DNA of 64,000 bases from Adiantum capillus-veneris (GCA_014529385.2 CM043961.1:15792478-15856477), one strand, 5' to 3'. Counted from the stretch's first letter, positions 1 to 12,654 are shown. Program-made: numbers and translations. Notes: generated from the letters alone by a model not told the origin.

Positions 1-157
1 AGATGCGAGTTGTTAGTTGTTTTTCGAGAGATTGAAAACCTCTTGTAGCCTCTATGCACTAGTCGAGTCAGCTTCGTCCCATGGTTTGACAAATTAATCG
101 TGGTTCTCGCTAATACTGCAATAAGATAGGATGGTGAGGTTAGACATGTGTCCCACA
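1..157 (+). repeat. 3' end of the 5' LTR of element 1
   Basis: This segment matches 17664-17820 with a handful of substitutions and a 1-base indel. It ends in ..CCCACA immediately before the PBS. The rest of the LTR lies left of the window. Confidence 0.92.
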
Positions 158-159
158 TT

Positions 160-180
160 TGGTGCCGCTGCCGGGGATCG
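160..180 (+). promoter_or_regulatory. Primer binding site of element 1
   Basis: TGGTGCCGCTGCCGGGGATC starts two bases after the LTR end. It resembles the TGGCGCCGTTGCCGGGGA type of plant PBS complementary to the 3' end of tRNA-Asp. Minus-strand DNA synthesis would prime here. Confidence 0.85.
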
Positions 181-844
181 AAGAGACCTAAACTAGGAAA
201 AAAGACGAGCGTCTTGTGTAGTTGTCCTTTAACTTCCTCTAGGTTCGCCTATAGTAACCGCATAGCTTAAGATTGTCGTCTTTTGCTGTGTAGAGGTAGC
301 TTGGAAGTAATCGTACTTGTTGAGTACCTTTAGGACTGTAGGATTGTAGATTTATATTAGAATTTGGAGAATGATTGGTAGACGAGACAAGTCTTAAGGT
401 CAAAACTCTGAAAAACATAAAAAACACAAGAAAACGAGTGTTTGTGAACACTTTCCACAACCCCATTGCATGAGAAACTAGGAGTAGGGTAAATAAGATC
501 CGAGGTGGACTTCAAAATGTTGCTCTCTCTGAAACAAATCAAGTGTGAGTTGTTATTGGAAGTTGTAGAATTTCAGGTCTATGGCTAGAAATAGCTTGAA
601 AAGACTCGAATCCACTCAATCCGACTGAAGAGTAAGCCTAAGAGTTGTCCGAACCAGTGGGTAAGCTCAAAGACACTTCGAGGTAAAAATTTCAAGAAGT
701 TGATCAAAACTCAAATTATTTACTTTTTCTTTGACATTTTAGGCCAAATTAAGTTTTGCCTTGATTTATAGGCTTAAAAAACATTATAAAAAGACTCAAT
801 CGTCTTTGAGAAAATTGCAAAAAAGTGTTCATTTCAAGCCTCAA

Positions 845-1708
845 GTTAATAATCGTGATTATCAACTTTCTACTCCAAATTGGCCAAGGTTCATACCATT
901 GACTCATTGCATGTGTACAAACAACTTTTGTAAAGGTCCAAAAGATTTGAATCACTAAACTGGCAAAAAACTGGGTAAAAACTAAAGTTTGTACTGACTT
1001 TTTGAATCTTGCTTGTAAATTGGGAAAAAAATTATCCAAACTTGTTGAAAATTGATCCATAGGCTTATATTGATGTGATAAACATGTGTACATGCTCAGT
1101 TGACCAAAAATTTGCAAAAAATTGTCAAATGTAAATAATCGCAATTATTTATATCTGCCCTGTTTTTGAACTTTTTTGACCAAGTTGGCATATAACTAGC
1201 TTTACCATGTTGTATTAAGCCCACAAACTGAATTTGGTAAGATTTGAATCACTGGATTGAAAATTGTGACCGAAATTGCAAAGTTAGTCTACGGACAGAT
1301 AATTGATGACCATTTGATCAAAAATTACCCAAACTTGATGAAAATTGGCTAGTGATCTTAACTTAAGGTGCTTAACAGATATTTGTCAAAGTTGGGAAAA
1401 AATTTACAAAAATTTGTCAGGAGTAAATAATCGCGATTATTTACATTTGCTTCAAAACTTGATGATTTTGCAAATTTGAGTATATCGCAAGGTCAAGCAC
1501 ATCAAGTAGACCCCACAATTCAATTTTGATGAAATTTGGACCACAAAAGTGAAACTTAAGCTAGATTCTCGAAATCAAAGTCTGCGGACATGGAACAGTT
1601 GATAAACTTGATCAAATTTTGTCCAAGGGCTTTAACAAGTTGTATACTTGCCAAACCAATCCAAAAAGTGTCAAAACTTGACAAAAGTAAATAATCGCGA
1701 TTATTTAC
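845..1708 (+). repeat. Array of four CGCG-centred palindromes, gag leader
   Basis: Copies lie at 845-866, 1131-1152, 1423-1444 and 1687-1708, with start spacings of 286, 292 and 264. The last two are perfect 22-bp palindromes with core AAATAATCGCGATTATTT. The other two differ mostly at the central CpGs. Each is preceded by an A-rich stretch often containing TTGTCA. Sequence between copies is much less conserved than the palindromes. Confidence 0.9.
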
Positions 1709-1950
1709 TTCTGCTATCCAGAGACTTCAATTTTGACTTTTGGGCTTATACAGTGTTATACCAGCATAATATAAAGCCACAGGACGGGTGCGGTTGCAGA
1801 TTAGACCTTTGATTTTGCTAAAGCCGAATCTGAAAGTCAAATTTTGACCTCCATAGCACGAATTGAAGTGATACATAGAGACCAATCATGAGAGTTCTCA
1901 AGAGCTCTACTGTCTTTATAGAAAAATAGCTAACTTGATTAATTTTGTAC

Positions 1951-1952
1951 AG
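1951..1952 (+). promoter_or_regulatory. Candidate splice acceptor upstream of gag
   Basis: TTTTGTACAG/GAATC follows a branch-like GCTAACTT at 1928-1935. The same GCTAACTT occurs upstream of the acceptor-like site at 13435-13436. No transcript data are available. Confidence 0.45.
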
Positions 1953-2015
1953 GAATCAGGTTGTAGACGGGGAATTAGTGGCTTGACAGATAGTTGCAAT
2001 TGAATCGAGTGGAAA

Positions 2016-4959
2016 TTGACGACAAGTCAATCCAAGGTGAGTACTCTATCCAGGGCTTTAGAAGTCTATATGAACCTTAAATCTGGTCGTGTACTAGGAA
2101 ATCAAGGTCTATTCGGAGAAACCACCAATAGAGTATCCACCGTAGAAAGCGTGAATCAAGGCAATTCCTTGCACACAATCCCTGAAGAAGTCTCAGACAC
2201 TTTTTCAGATTCAACATCCAAAATGTCTTCTTACTCGACTCACTCGAAAATCGAAATGACAATGCGATATAAGCATATACTCTCTTTTTACAAGACTAAC
2301 CATCATGGAGCCCATGTTTACTTGGACCCTAACGAGGAGTATACTATTCGCATTGATGACCATGGTATTGAGTTCGAAGAAGAGGTTAGGGCAAACAAAC
2401 AAGGAAAAATGTACATGGATCAAAACGGAACTCAATATGTACAAGTCAAAAATCTTGATATGGTAGACAAATGGGGGTTAGAAGTAAACACTATAATCCC
2501 AGATATGTCAGCAAAAGAAGGACCACCAACTTTGGAATTCAAGGGATATGATCAAGTAGACTTGAAGCCTTTGAAACGGCTTAGTACGGAATATCCTAGG
2601 ATCGGAGTCTATTGTTGGGAAGATAGAAACATAAAAGATCTTTTGTGGACTTCTCATGCCAGACCAGGACAATTAACGGCCATGAAGATCATCTATATCT
2701 TCAAGATCAAAGATAAGGGATCTGCAGATCTACCAACTTACTTGTTTAGGGATTGTTATAACAACAACTTTGTTATGATGACTCCTGAGGAGGTAGAACA
2801 AACCAAATACCAGGGGTATTCCATAAGGGATTGGATCTTGGGGCAAGGACCAGAAACAACTCCAAGAGACAAACATTGTGAGAGATCATCTGAGAGTAAT
2901 GTAAAGAAACCAAAAACCACCTCATCACGTAGAAAACTGGGTGACACTAAGGCCAGTCCAGGGCTACACGAGTCACTATTTCCAACAGACTGGTTTGAAG
3001 GATTCGGAATAGGACCAACTCCCAGAAGACCTGGAGTTGAACCAAATAGACGTGTCAGACCAGCTGATTTTCAAAAATGGGGCAGAAAATACAGTGGATC
3101 AGGGGATCCATATGACCACTTAGCAAGCTTTAAGCAAGTGCTAAGAGCAGAGCGTATATTCGATTTCCATACTCAATTCGAGGGGTCTGGAATGACATTA
3201 GAAGGAAAAGCTTTGACATGGTTCCAAAAAATTCCACGAAGGTCAATCATGGACTTGAACACATTAGCTCAAGGATTTGTAGTTTCTTGTTCCAAAACAA
3301 GGAATAAACATAATACGGTAGCTCAAATCTACATCTTTAAACAGAAACATGGTGAGTCTGTTAGGGATTGTGCAACTCGAATGAAACAATACATTGCGAG
3401 ATGCCCAGAAATGGAGATACCTGCAGAAGAACAACTTGTATCCTTGTTTCTGGAGGGATTGCTAAGCAAAGAACTTCATGTTATACTCTATAGTAAAAAG
3501 CATACAACCCTAGAAGCGTGTGTGTCCGATGCAATTGACCTAGGAGACAATTGTGAGATCTTCAATGAAGAGGATGTCCCTAAGGATAACCAAAGCGAGA
3601 AAACAGTATCCACAAAACCAGCACAAGTGGGAACGGCTGCTGCGGCACCACTCTCAGCCATAGAAGATATGCTAAAAAGGATGAACGACATGATGAACAA
3701 TATGCAAAAAGCACCTATGAGAGGACCAGGACAAGGGATACCTCCACAGGGACAACCAATTAGGCCACAAAAATGGTGTGCAATCGAGGATAAATGGACC
3801 AACCATGAAACCCACGAGTGCTACTTCATACCAAAGTATGATGGGAATGTTCAGTACGTGCCCATAAGGCCCCAAAGACAACCCATGTACAGATATCAAC
3901 CTAATATGGCCCAAGCTTAAAGACCACCAATGGGTATGGAAAGACCTCAACCTGTGTTGGGACAACAACCTCCGTATCCAGGACATAATGCAGTGCCTAT
4001 AAAATACATGCACTCGGAAAGAGTCATAGATGAACAAGCATTAGTGCCTGTTACACCCTATGCAGAGCCTAGTGCATCTACAGTAATGGTAGAAGGAGAT
4101 TTGTATAGTCCACATCCACCACCAATGGAAGAAGCCATGACTTATGCTCCACCAGAGCTCGCACCAATGTATTATGTAGCTAATCAAGGTGTCAGACCTC
4201 CCATGGGAAGACCCATTATGAAGCCTAGAACTGGAAACTGTCATAACTGTGGTGTTGATGACCATTGGAAGAACGAATGTCCAGAGCTTGACAAAAACCT
4301 CAAACCAATTGAAGCCTATTGCATACAATGTTGCAAAAAGGGAGGACACTTTCCGAAAGATTGTCCTAAGAATCCTTTGAACAAGGGAAAAACTGTTGTA
4401 AACGTAGTCCAAGTGATGCCTAGTAGCTCATCAGAGAGCGAACCGATTGTTCCAATCAAGGTAATCACTAGAGCCCAGGCAAAGAAAAAGAAACACAACT
4501 CCTCTGATGATTTGGAGAACACGAAAGTTTCTTCTCAAAGAATCAAAAGGAGCAGAAGCAAAAGATATGAGATGAGAAAACAAAAACAACGGGTTGAAAA
4601 CGAAGAGAAAGCAAAAATGCTAGCCCAGGACAAGTTGAAAGAAACATGCAGTGAATTCAAGGAAACAACCGTGAAATATGGAGGATCCATTCTGGTTGAT
4701 AAAATTTTTGATGCTATTAATGCTGCCTTGGAAGCCTACCAAGCAGGACTTAAAGCAGGCCAAAACATGGAAAACAAATGGAAAAACTATCCATCTCCAC
4801 ACATGGAAGTAGCAAAGCTGAAGGCTTATCAAAACTTGGTAAGAATCACACAAGAAATGCTGGATAAACAAAAACCCATGAAAGTATTGCAAAACCTGAA
4901 GAGCTTGCGGTAGAAGAAACGAAAGTGAAATCCGATGTGGTGGCAGAACCCCACCTTTA
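2016..4959 (+). pseudogene. gag polyprotein of element 1 (broken)
   Basis: Gag forms the capsid and packages element RNA. The frame opens after a TGA at 2001-2003; the first in-frame ATG is at 2070, so the true start is uncertain. A retrotransposon-gag capsid domain lies at about 3060-3550, with the pattern WGRKYSG..DPYDHLASF.., a TWFQ motif and a MKQYIARCP stretch. Two zinc knuckles follow at 4239-4366 (CHNCGVDDHWKNEC, then CIQCCKKGGHFPKDC, the second with one extra residue before the His). A lysine-rich, probably coiled-coil tail follows. An in-frame TAA at 3918-3920 splits the frame, a frameshift sits near 4890, and another TAA lies near 4957. Frame and composition continue across each break, so these are lesions in one gene. 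Confidence 0.85.
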
Positions 4960-4981
4960 AACAAATGAACTAGATCTTATA

Positions 4982-6480
4982 GTGCCGAACAACGAAGATG
5001 CCCTAGACGGAATTCCATTCATAGAGGAACACTGGCCAGGACACTTATGGGAAAAGGTGAGAGAGGTCAATGATGGGAGCCTAACTTTAAAGTCAACTCA
5101 TATAGAGGAAGTCTTGGATAACCTACCATCTGATATGAACATGGATTTACAATCCTTGTACGGGGATTGCGAATCGGAAGCCTCAAGAATATCTAAACCA
5201 TTGACATTAAAAACATTACCTTCTTACTTGGGAGATAACAAAGATGAATCCATCGTGTGCAAGACCACTCAAGTAAAAAGAGCCAAACAGACCTTAGAAG
5301 TAGACAACATTCATTCAATCATGTCTACCCCCATCCAATGCACTCTTACTTTGGGAGAACTATTGAAACTCAGGCCATACTTATGGAACGATTTACAGAA
5401 AACCCTAGAGAAGGTGGGGATAATGGGGTTAATCTCTAAGAATTTGGGAAAATTGAAAAATGAAATGGAAAACAAAGAGATTTGGTCAATTCCTATGAAC
5501 AAGGTCGGAGAATATTATGAAGGGGAAGAAGGAAACACCACCCTCCCAGTGAAATATAATAACATTGAAACCATGGCAATACTGGATAGTGGAGCTGGCA
5601 TAGCCATAGCCACTAAAGCAGTATGGGAATCCTGGGGACATCCAGCCATCAGAAAAATGCGAATGAAATTGCGGTTGGCTGACGGACACATTGAGAGACC
5701 ACTAGGGCTACTTGAAAAAGTGATAGTCAACTCCTGTGGAATTGAATATCAACACACTTTTGCCATAGTAGACTTTGGGAAAAAACTCAACTATGAAATC
5801 ATATTGGGAAGACCTTGCATGCAACAAGTACAACTTATCCAAGATTGGGGAAACAACTATCTATACTTGAAGCAAGTAAGATCTATAACAAGAGTCAATC
5901 TAAAAGATCACACTTATAGAGATGTCTTGAAAACACCCATCCAAGAGTTTGATTCAATCTCTTCGGCTGAAACTAAGCTCCCATCCTGGTTAAACAAAGA
6001 CACTCCTATTTGGATGTGGGGAGCTTCAGAAAATGGAAGCTTAAGACGAGAGGAATGTATCCTAGAAAGGGAATGTACAGACGAAGCCTACATATCTGAA
6101 CCCTTTCTAGAGCATTTATTTGAATCATTTGAGTGGACTCAAATTTTAGCAACAATGGATGTATGTGTGAATACGTCTATGTCTACTCAATTTTGCAATG
6201 AGGATGGCTACGACAGAATCCTCATCCAAACGATGTCAGTCCTCAACATTGGAAACAAAGATGAGGAAACCAAGGACTTGATGAAAGCTCAACAAGTCTT
6301 TTCTGACCTCTAGTATGCTGCATCTGATGAGTTAGATGAACACTTAGCTACCTCAGAAGATTTAGGGTCAGAAAAAGAGCATACGAGAGCTCAATTACTC
6401 TTAGAGGGAGGGGAGGAAAGTTTTTGGACTTTCCAAACCAGAAATCAAGAAGACAAAAATAGTATAGACAAAAGAGAGAC
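4982..6480 (+). pseudogene. Retropepsin (first protease) region of element 1
   Basis: The frame continues from gag after a frameshift. The aspartic protease core has the catalytic LDSGAG with the Asp codon at 5585-5587, and the downstream EIILGRP motif typical of retropepsins at about 5795-5815. This enzyme would release Gag and Pol proteins. An acidic linker leads toward RT. An in-frame TAG at 6311-6313 and a frameshift near 6470 interrupt the frame. I see no family-specific feature that assigns it to a named lineage. Confidence 0.8.
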
Positions 6481-6489
6481 ACCAATATT

Positions 6490-8507
6490 GTGAAAACACA
6501 ACCTATGCCATCAGTCTCTAGTAAAACACAATTCTTGATGCAAATAGATGCTAATGATTATGTCAAGGACAAAATAACTCGCAGATATCCTTCAAACAGA
6601 AACTCAGAAATGTCTCAGACATTGAGAAAAGCAAGGAAGGGTACTCAAGAAAAATCTCAAGATAAGAAACCACTCATGACCAGAGTCGAGCGGAAAAAGA
6701 AATATAAAGAGTTGAAAAAAGCTCTAAAGGAGATATACACAACCAAAATGGAAACCACGGAAGAGGATGGTAAGGATGTAATGCATGTTCCATCCCATTA
6801 CAAAAATTATACTCTCCAAGATCAGAAAATCATTATCGAACAACCTGTTAGGGAACTACGGAAACAAGGCAAGTCTTACGAAGGACCTGAAAACGCTAAA
6901 AGGGTAGACTTGGCTAAACCAGGAGAAGAGCCTAGACCTGCTTACATTGCAAATGACCTAACAGAAGAAGAAGAAAAGCCTTTGATGAGCTTGTTAAAAG
7001 AATACCGGGATATATTGGCTTGGTCTTACAAGGATCTCAAGGGTGTTGATCCAGAAATCTCTCAACATACTATACCCATGAGAGATGATGCGAAACCAAG
7101 TAGACAGAGACCATACACTTATAGCGAAACATTTGCCAGGAAGATCAAAGAAGAGATTGAAAAACTAAAGGAAGCTGAATTCATTTACAAAATTGAACAC
7201 ACAGATTGGGTGTCTCCAATTGTGGTAGTACCTAAGAAGAATGGAAAATTATGAGTGTGTGTTAATCTCAAAAAGGTGAATGCAGCTACCATTAGAGACA
7301 ACTTTCCTTTTTTGATAACTGAGCACGTTTTAGAACGAGTTGCAGAAAAGAAGCTTACAACTTCTTAGATGGATTTTTGGAATACAATCAACTTTTGGTT
7401 GACCCAAAAGATCATCATAAAACCGCTTTTGCAACAGAATGGGGTATATTTGCCTATCAGGTTATGCCGTTTGGATTAACTAATGCTCCAGCCACATTTC
7501 AGAGATTGATGAGCCATGCTTTCAAAGAGTATCTTCGGAAATTTTTAGAAGTATACATGGATGATCTATGCATACATTCGTCAATCCGGGCTGATCATTT
7601 TGAACACCTCAAAAAGGTATTCGAGAAATGTAGACTTTATAGGATTTACTTAAATCCTGAAAAGTGCACATTCATGGGAAGACAAGGAAAACTTCTTGGA
7701 CATATCGTGTCTAAAAATGGCATAGCTACTGATATTGAAAAGATTCACGTCATTGTTAGTTTGCCTAAACCAACAACAGTCAAGGGGGTACAAACCTTCA
7801 TGGGACATTATGGATATTACCGACGGTTCATCTACATGTACGCTATAATTGCAAAACCCATGTATAGCTTGATTATGCACTTTGAATGGACCGAGGCATG
7901 TGAAGAATTCTTCATGAAGCTTAAACAAGCTCTCACCTCAACTCCAATATTGAAAGCACCATATTGGAATAAGGTATTCCACGTACATGTAGATGCTTCA
8001 AACTTTGCTATTGGTTGTATACTAGCCCACCAACTAGGAGATTAGAAAATTGACTTTCCTATTTCTTATGCTAGTCAACAATGGAACATGGCAGAAAAGA
8101 ATTACACCACCACCGAAAGAGAAGGACTATGAATGATCTATGCCGTTAAAAAGTATAGACATTACCTATTAGCCAACAAGTTTGTGTTCTTTGTGGACCA
8201 CCAAGATTTGTTATATTTGGTCAACAAGCCATGCAGCACAAGGAGAATAGTGAGATGGTTCATTATTCTTCTCGAATTTGATTTCATTGTGGTTGTAAAA
8301 AAAGGCACTACACATCAACGAGCATATCATTTGTCAAGGATTGTTTCAGAGGAATCACCTAAAGGGGTAGACGATGATCTACCAGATGCCTATTTGTTCT
8401 CCGTGGAAATGATACCTAGATGGTCAAAAAACATTGTGTCATTGATGACAATAGCTCAAGTGGATTCACAAATACCACTTCCTATCATAATTGATTTAAT
8501 CGAGTAG
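6490..8507 (+). pseudogene. Reverse transcriptase and RNase H of element 1
   Basis: RT copies element RNA into DNA and RNase H degrades the template. RT begins near 7080 with WVSPIVVVPKKNGKL. The catalytic YMDD is at 7554-7565, preceded by the conserved VMPFGLTNAPATFQRLM. The connection contains LGHIVSKNGI and the RNase H first Asp lies in HVDASNFAIG near 7990. TEREGL and KKYRHYLL motifs follow. Lesions are TGA at 7252-7254 where family members usually have Arg (K.RVCV), a frameshift near 7350-7377, TAG at 8043-8045, TGA at 8130-8132 and TAG at 8505-8507. Confidence 0.88.
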
Positions 8508-8513
8508 TCGGCT

Positions 8514-10085
8514 ATGTATCAATTACTAGCTGGAAGGCTATATAAAAGAAATCGAGATGGGATATTGCTTTTATGCATTAACCCTGAAGAAAAAGAACAA
8601 TACATAAGTCAAGCACATATTACCATAGTAGGAATTCACTTTGCGGAAGACCAAACTATGCAACGAATCTTGAGACTTGGAGTATTTTGGCCGACTATGA
8701 GGAGAGATGTTAGATCTTTTGTAAAGATTTCCCTCAATGTAAAAAACAACCACCCATTCCTCATGTAACATTGTTTCAAATGTCACCTGTTCCTAAGTGG
8801 AGTAATTATGTGGTTACTTACTTATCGAGCCAAACATTTCTTGAGGATATGAGTAAACGTCATCAAAGAGCAATTGAAACTGAAGCAAGAGACTACGCTC
8901 TTATTGGGAACCAATTGTATCGGAGAGGTAAAGATCAACATTTACGTCTTTGTGCAAATGAGAACGAGTATATTTCGATTATAGAACAAGCACATGTTGG
9001 ATTAGCTGGAGGTCACTTTTCTAGTGAGACCACCGCAAGAGCAATCTTGATGGCCAACACTTTTTGCAGATTTCAAAGAATATGTTCAAAGGTGTGATGC
9101 TTGTCAACGAGCAAAAATGCCAACACGAGTAGACAACATGCCCTTAAGACCAATGATGGGGGCTAGAGCCTTCACAAAATGGGGTATAGATTTTGTTGGA
9201 CCGATATAACCACCTGCTTATAGAACCCAAGCTCAATATATCATTGTAGCTACGGACTATTTGACCAAGTGGGCCGAAGCTAAAGCGACTCAAAAGAATG
9301 ATACCAAAACCACTGCGGCATTCTTATATGAGTATGTATTCACGAGATATGGACTGCCAATAGAGATTGTCAATGATCGGGGAACTCATTTCCTCAATGA
9401 GGTAATAGAGTATTTGCTTAATGAGTTTATGGTCATCCATAACAAATTAGCTCCCTATCACCCACAAGCAAACAGATAAGCTGAGCATACGAATAAAATT
9501 CTTAGCTCGTTACTGACCAAAGTGGTTAGTTCAGGAATGACAGACTGAGAAATGAATCTCCATGCTGCTCTATGGGCTTATCGAGTTTCATTCAAAACAG
9601 CTCTAAATGCTACACCCTTTAACCTTGTTTATGGTCTTGATGCCATACTGCCAATAGAATTTCTATTTCCGACATTAAGGGTAGCACAGAATCTTGAGTG
9701 GACTGGACATGAATTGTCAGAAAGACTTGAAGATTTGGAAAAGCTAAACGAGCAAAGGCTAACTGCTGTAGCTCATATCTATGCACAAAAGCGGAAACAA
9801 AAACAGTTTTTTGATTCCCACTTAATCACAAAATTTTTCAAGAAAGGGGACTTAGTTCTAATCTATTCCCTTAAGCAACACATTTCCAAGTTTAAGAAAA
9901 AGGGAAACGAACCATTTATCATTGAAGATGTATCTCCAAGTGGAGCAGTAAAATTGTCCACCCTAGATGGTGAACCAATGGCTAATTGGATTAGTGGATG
10001 TCGTTTAAAGAAATATAATTTTTCACTAACCAATGGATTGCTAGAGAAAATGCATGCAGCCAAACAAAGGAAGATCAAGCGATAG
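8514..10085 (+). pseudogene. Integrase of element 1, with two zinc-binding-like modules
   Basis: Integrase inserts the cDNA. Two HHCC-like modules occur in tandem. The first is at 8514-8765 (YQLLAGRLYKRNRDG..HITIVGIH..FWPTMRRD). The second is at 8880-9110 (ALIGNQLYRRGKDQ..HVGLAGGH..C.ACQ.AK). The DDE core follows, with Asp in TDYLTKW (9255-9257), Asp in NDRGTHF (9375-9377) and Glu in AEHTNK (9483-9485). The C-terminal domain has FKKGDLVLIY. Breaks are frameshifts near 8770 and 9080-9110, TAA near 9207, TAA at 9477-9479 (a Gln in related integrases) and TGA at 9546-9548 (usually Trp). The frame ends at 10085 without a chromodomain. Confidence 0.85.
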
Positions 10086-10253
10086 CAGGTTATTGATGAA
10101 GCCCAAGAGGAAGCTAGACTTCGGGTACTCAAGCGTAAAGCTGCTCTCAAGAATCAATAGTTACCGATTCCCATCAACACTTTGGAACTAGATGATCGAC
10201 AATGGGAATTACCTAAAGACACAGTTTCAACCAATGATGACTGGTAAGATGGA

Positions 10254-10679
10254 ATGGATCTGCGCATCAAAGTACAGCTCAACAATCATAGCACCAATGC
10301 TTTGATAGACACAGGAGCTAGAGTGAATGCAGTCAGTTATTCCACATACAAGAAGGCAACAAGTCAAGCATTGACAGGAGGAATAACGACAATCAAAGGA
10401 TGCGACAAGAATCCAACTCCAACATTGGGAGTAGTCAACTTGAACATGGTAGTACATGGATGTTCATGTCCGCATCAGTTTGTATTTTTTCCAGATGAAC
10501 ACATGAATGAGACAATGATTGTTGGAATTCCCTGGATGCATACATACAAAGCAGTACCAGATTGGGATACGAATCAGCTAAAGCTATCACCTAAAGGAGG
10601 AATGGAAAAGAAGCAATTAGCAGACCAATCCACGAAGACAATCTTCTCCATCCCCTCGACAATCAAATGCTACATGTAG
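10254..10679 (+). pseudogene. Second retropepsin-like domain, downstream of integrase
   Basis: A 141-codon frame has an aspartic protease signature, LIDTGARVNAVS with the catalytic Asp codon at 10308-10310. A downstream MIVGIPWM followed by a DWDTNQLKL stretch matches the second retropepsin landmark. It is separate from the DSGAG protease upstream of RT. Position after integrase is unusual for a gypsy element. It could be a captured retropepsin-like gene or a partial duplication. The frame is open from 10254 to the TAG at 10677-10679; whether it is expressed is unknown. Confidence 0.7.
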
Positions 10680-10680
10680 C

Positions 10681-11250
10681 ATGCAAGGAGTCAGGCAAAT
10701 TTGGGTACCAAAAGCACAACTTAAGGATAAATTAATTCAAATCTGGGTGCCTAAAAATTCACTCAAAAAACAAAAGAAGGTTCCATGGATTCGAACACAT
10801 AATCGAGTATCACCGAGCAAGGAACCTAACATGAAAAGGGTTTGGAAGAAAAAGGAGCACTTATCTTCTCCACAAACTGTGAAACCAATCAAGCAGTGGC
10901 GAGTGAAGTCTCAATAGAATCCACCACACCATGCAGCACCAAGCTGACCAAATTACCAATGGAGAGAAAAAGCTCAACAATAGTCTAAAGTGCTACCAAC
11001 AGCTCAAGCAATCAGAGTGCTAAAGCACCTTGATGGTACAATCAAACAGAGAGCACAAAAGCTACAAGATTTGCTCTTTGGAAGACATCAGCAGCAAACC
11101 TTAATATCGGAAACCCTTGAGTTAAATACTCAAGACCCAGCTCTTGCACAACATATTGGTTTGCATTGCATTTATCTTCATATCATGGTAGAGCCAATCA
11201 CGGCTATGCATAGACACAATTGTTCAACCCATGCACTAAGTACTAAGTAA
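10681..11250 (+). pseudogene. Lysine-rich reading frames after the second protease
   Basis: Two short frames (10681-10917 and 10990-11250) follow with interruptions. The first repeats an IWVPK motif twice within about 20 residues and is strongly basic. The second ends in a frame with no recognised motif. They are probably the continuation of the post-integrase ORF after a frameshift. I cannot assign a function. Confidence 0.4.
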
Positions 11251-11852
11251 TTAAAGGGAATGTTTGAAGAGGGAGGAAAAAGTTCCATGTTCACGTGTGA
11301 TTTTTTTGCAAAATTACCTAATAATGCCCTTATAATTCATCAAAAAAGTGAAAATTCACTGATAACATCTTTCCAATGAGTGTAAATAGTGTATATACCA
11401 TCAGAAAATCATAAAAATAGTCCTTTTTTGGGTATTTTTCATCATTTTTGTTGATAAGGAGTCCTAAAAATGGAGAAATCCAACAAAAAACAATAAAGCT
11501 GTGTTTTTCAAAGGGATGCTCTTAATTATTGGATTTTTAATTTACTTTTTTAGAGCATTTTGCTATTTTCTTTGATTTTTTCAAATAAACAGGTCAAAAT
11601 TAATAGTAAATAGAAGGGAAGCTCAGATGGAAAAATTGAAGACACGATGGTGATCAGAAGGACAAGCACAAAAATTTTCAATGAAATGAGAAGACGGAAG
11701 CGGGAAGCCTAAATTAGGCGGCCATGCCTACTTTTACAAAATTCTTACAAAATGAGCTACAGGAATCCGATTAGGGAAATTTTTGAGTCTAATTTCACGG
11801 CCTACTAGGACTAACGGGGGAATCTGGGGAAATTTGGTTCGGGAAGTCCAGG
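11251..11852 (+). other. Noncoding segment with an internal purine tract, element 1
   Basis: No coding frame. A purine-rich run GAAGAGGGAGGAAAAAG lies near 11266-11282 and resembles the 3' PPT. The remainder is AT-rich. Confidence 0.5.
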
Positions 11853-11860
11853 TATAGATA
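11853..11860 (+). promoter_or_regulatory. Candidate internal TATA box
   Basis: AGGTATAGATATCC resembles the LTR TATA context AGGTATAAAATCC (17208-17215). The distance to the following donor-like GT (140 bp) nearly equals that in the LTR (139 bp). Start of transcription here is inference. Confidence 0.4.
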
Positions 11861-11992
11861 TCCATGGTAGGCTAAAACCACCTCATTTCCCTTGGAGCCT
11901 TTGCAGAGAGAGATTTCGGCCTCTTTCATGCGACATTTCTGGAGCCCACAATTTTGACCTTTTTCAGCGTCGTCTCACACGAGACATGAGGG

Positions 11993-11994
11993 GT
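11993..11994 (+). promoter_or_regulatory. Candidate splice donor, start of accessory-ORF intron
   Basis: GAGGG/GTAAGT is a strong match to the plant donor consensus. It pairs naturally with the acceptor-like site at 13435-13436, giving a ~1.44-kb intron that contains the second palindrome array. Confidence 0.45.
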
Positions 11995-12654
11995 AAGTTC
12001 TTTACTCGATAATGATCCATTTTGTACGGCCGGTAGCTAGTCTAAAGCTTTAGAAAAAACCCTAGAAACCGAGCAGTGCACGAAGACCTACGACCTAAAA
12101 CTGACCATAGCGGCCTGTCAACTTGACCAAATTGGATGGGATTTGAACCATAGCATGCCCTAACATGATAAAACCTTTCTATACCATCAGATGACCATTC
12201 GATTGCGGTCAAGGGGGTTCCTAGTAGAAAAGTTAGGTTTTTGGCAAATGCCAGAATTCCGACCCGACTCCACAGATGGCTTGCTAATGAGGTTCATATA
12301 CAATGTATATGATTGGTTTGGTGAAATCCATCAAGCAAGGCCCTCGAAAAGCACAAAATGGCTCAAAGGTTACAAAGCGTTAAATTCAACATACAAGGCC
12401 AAACTGACTCCAAATGAGCTAGAATTGGACAGGTAGCTTCACGACTATGTTACGGACAAGTCCAAAGTCTCAAAGTTGACCGACCAACCCAACAGATAGA
12501 GTAATCACAAAAAACGATGATTTCAGAGTCGACAAAGCACAAAGTGATGCCAGCATGATCCAAAATTGACCAAATTCAAATTAGGACTTGTATTAGGTGT
12601 ATGAAACATGTCTAGGTCAAAATTTGTGGGTTTTGCAAAGTTTTTGTCACTGAA

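Larger units (their letters stand above)
181..2003 (+). other. Long untranslated leader of element 1, probably intronic
   Basis: AT-rich and without a convincing coding frame. It carries four copies of a CGCG-centred palindrome (845-1708). It ends shortly before a splice-acceptor-like site at 1951-1952, and the gag frame opens at 2004. In the 3' LTR a strong donor-like CAG/GTAAGAG lies at 17347, so a transcript starting in the 5' LTR could splice from the equivalent site (left of the window) to 1953 and remove PBS and palindromes. The splicing is inference. Confidence 0.6.

Noticed and set aside
845-1708. CRISPR-like regularly spaced repeats
   Set aside because: The spacing is about 285 bp, the units are palindromes within a plant retrotransposon leader, and no cas genes are present.
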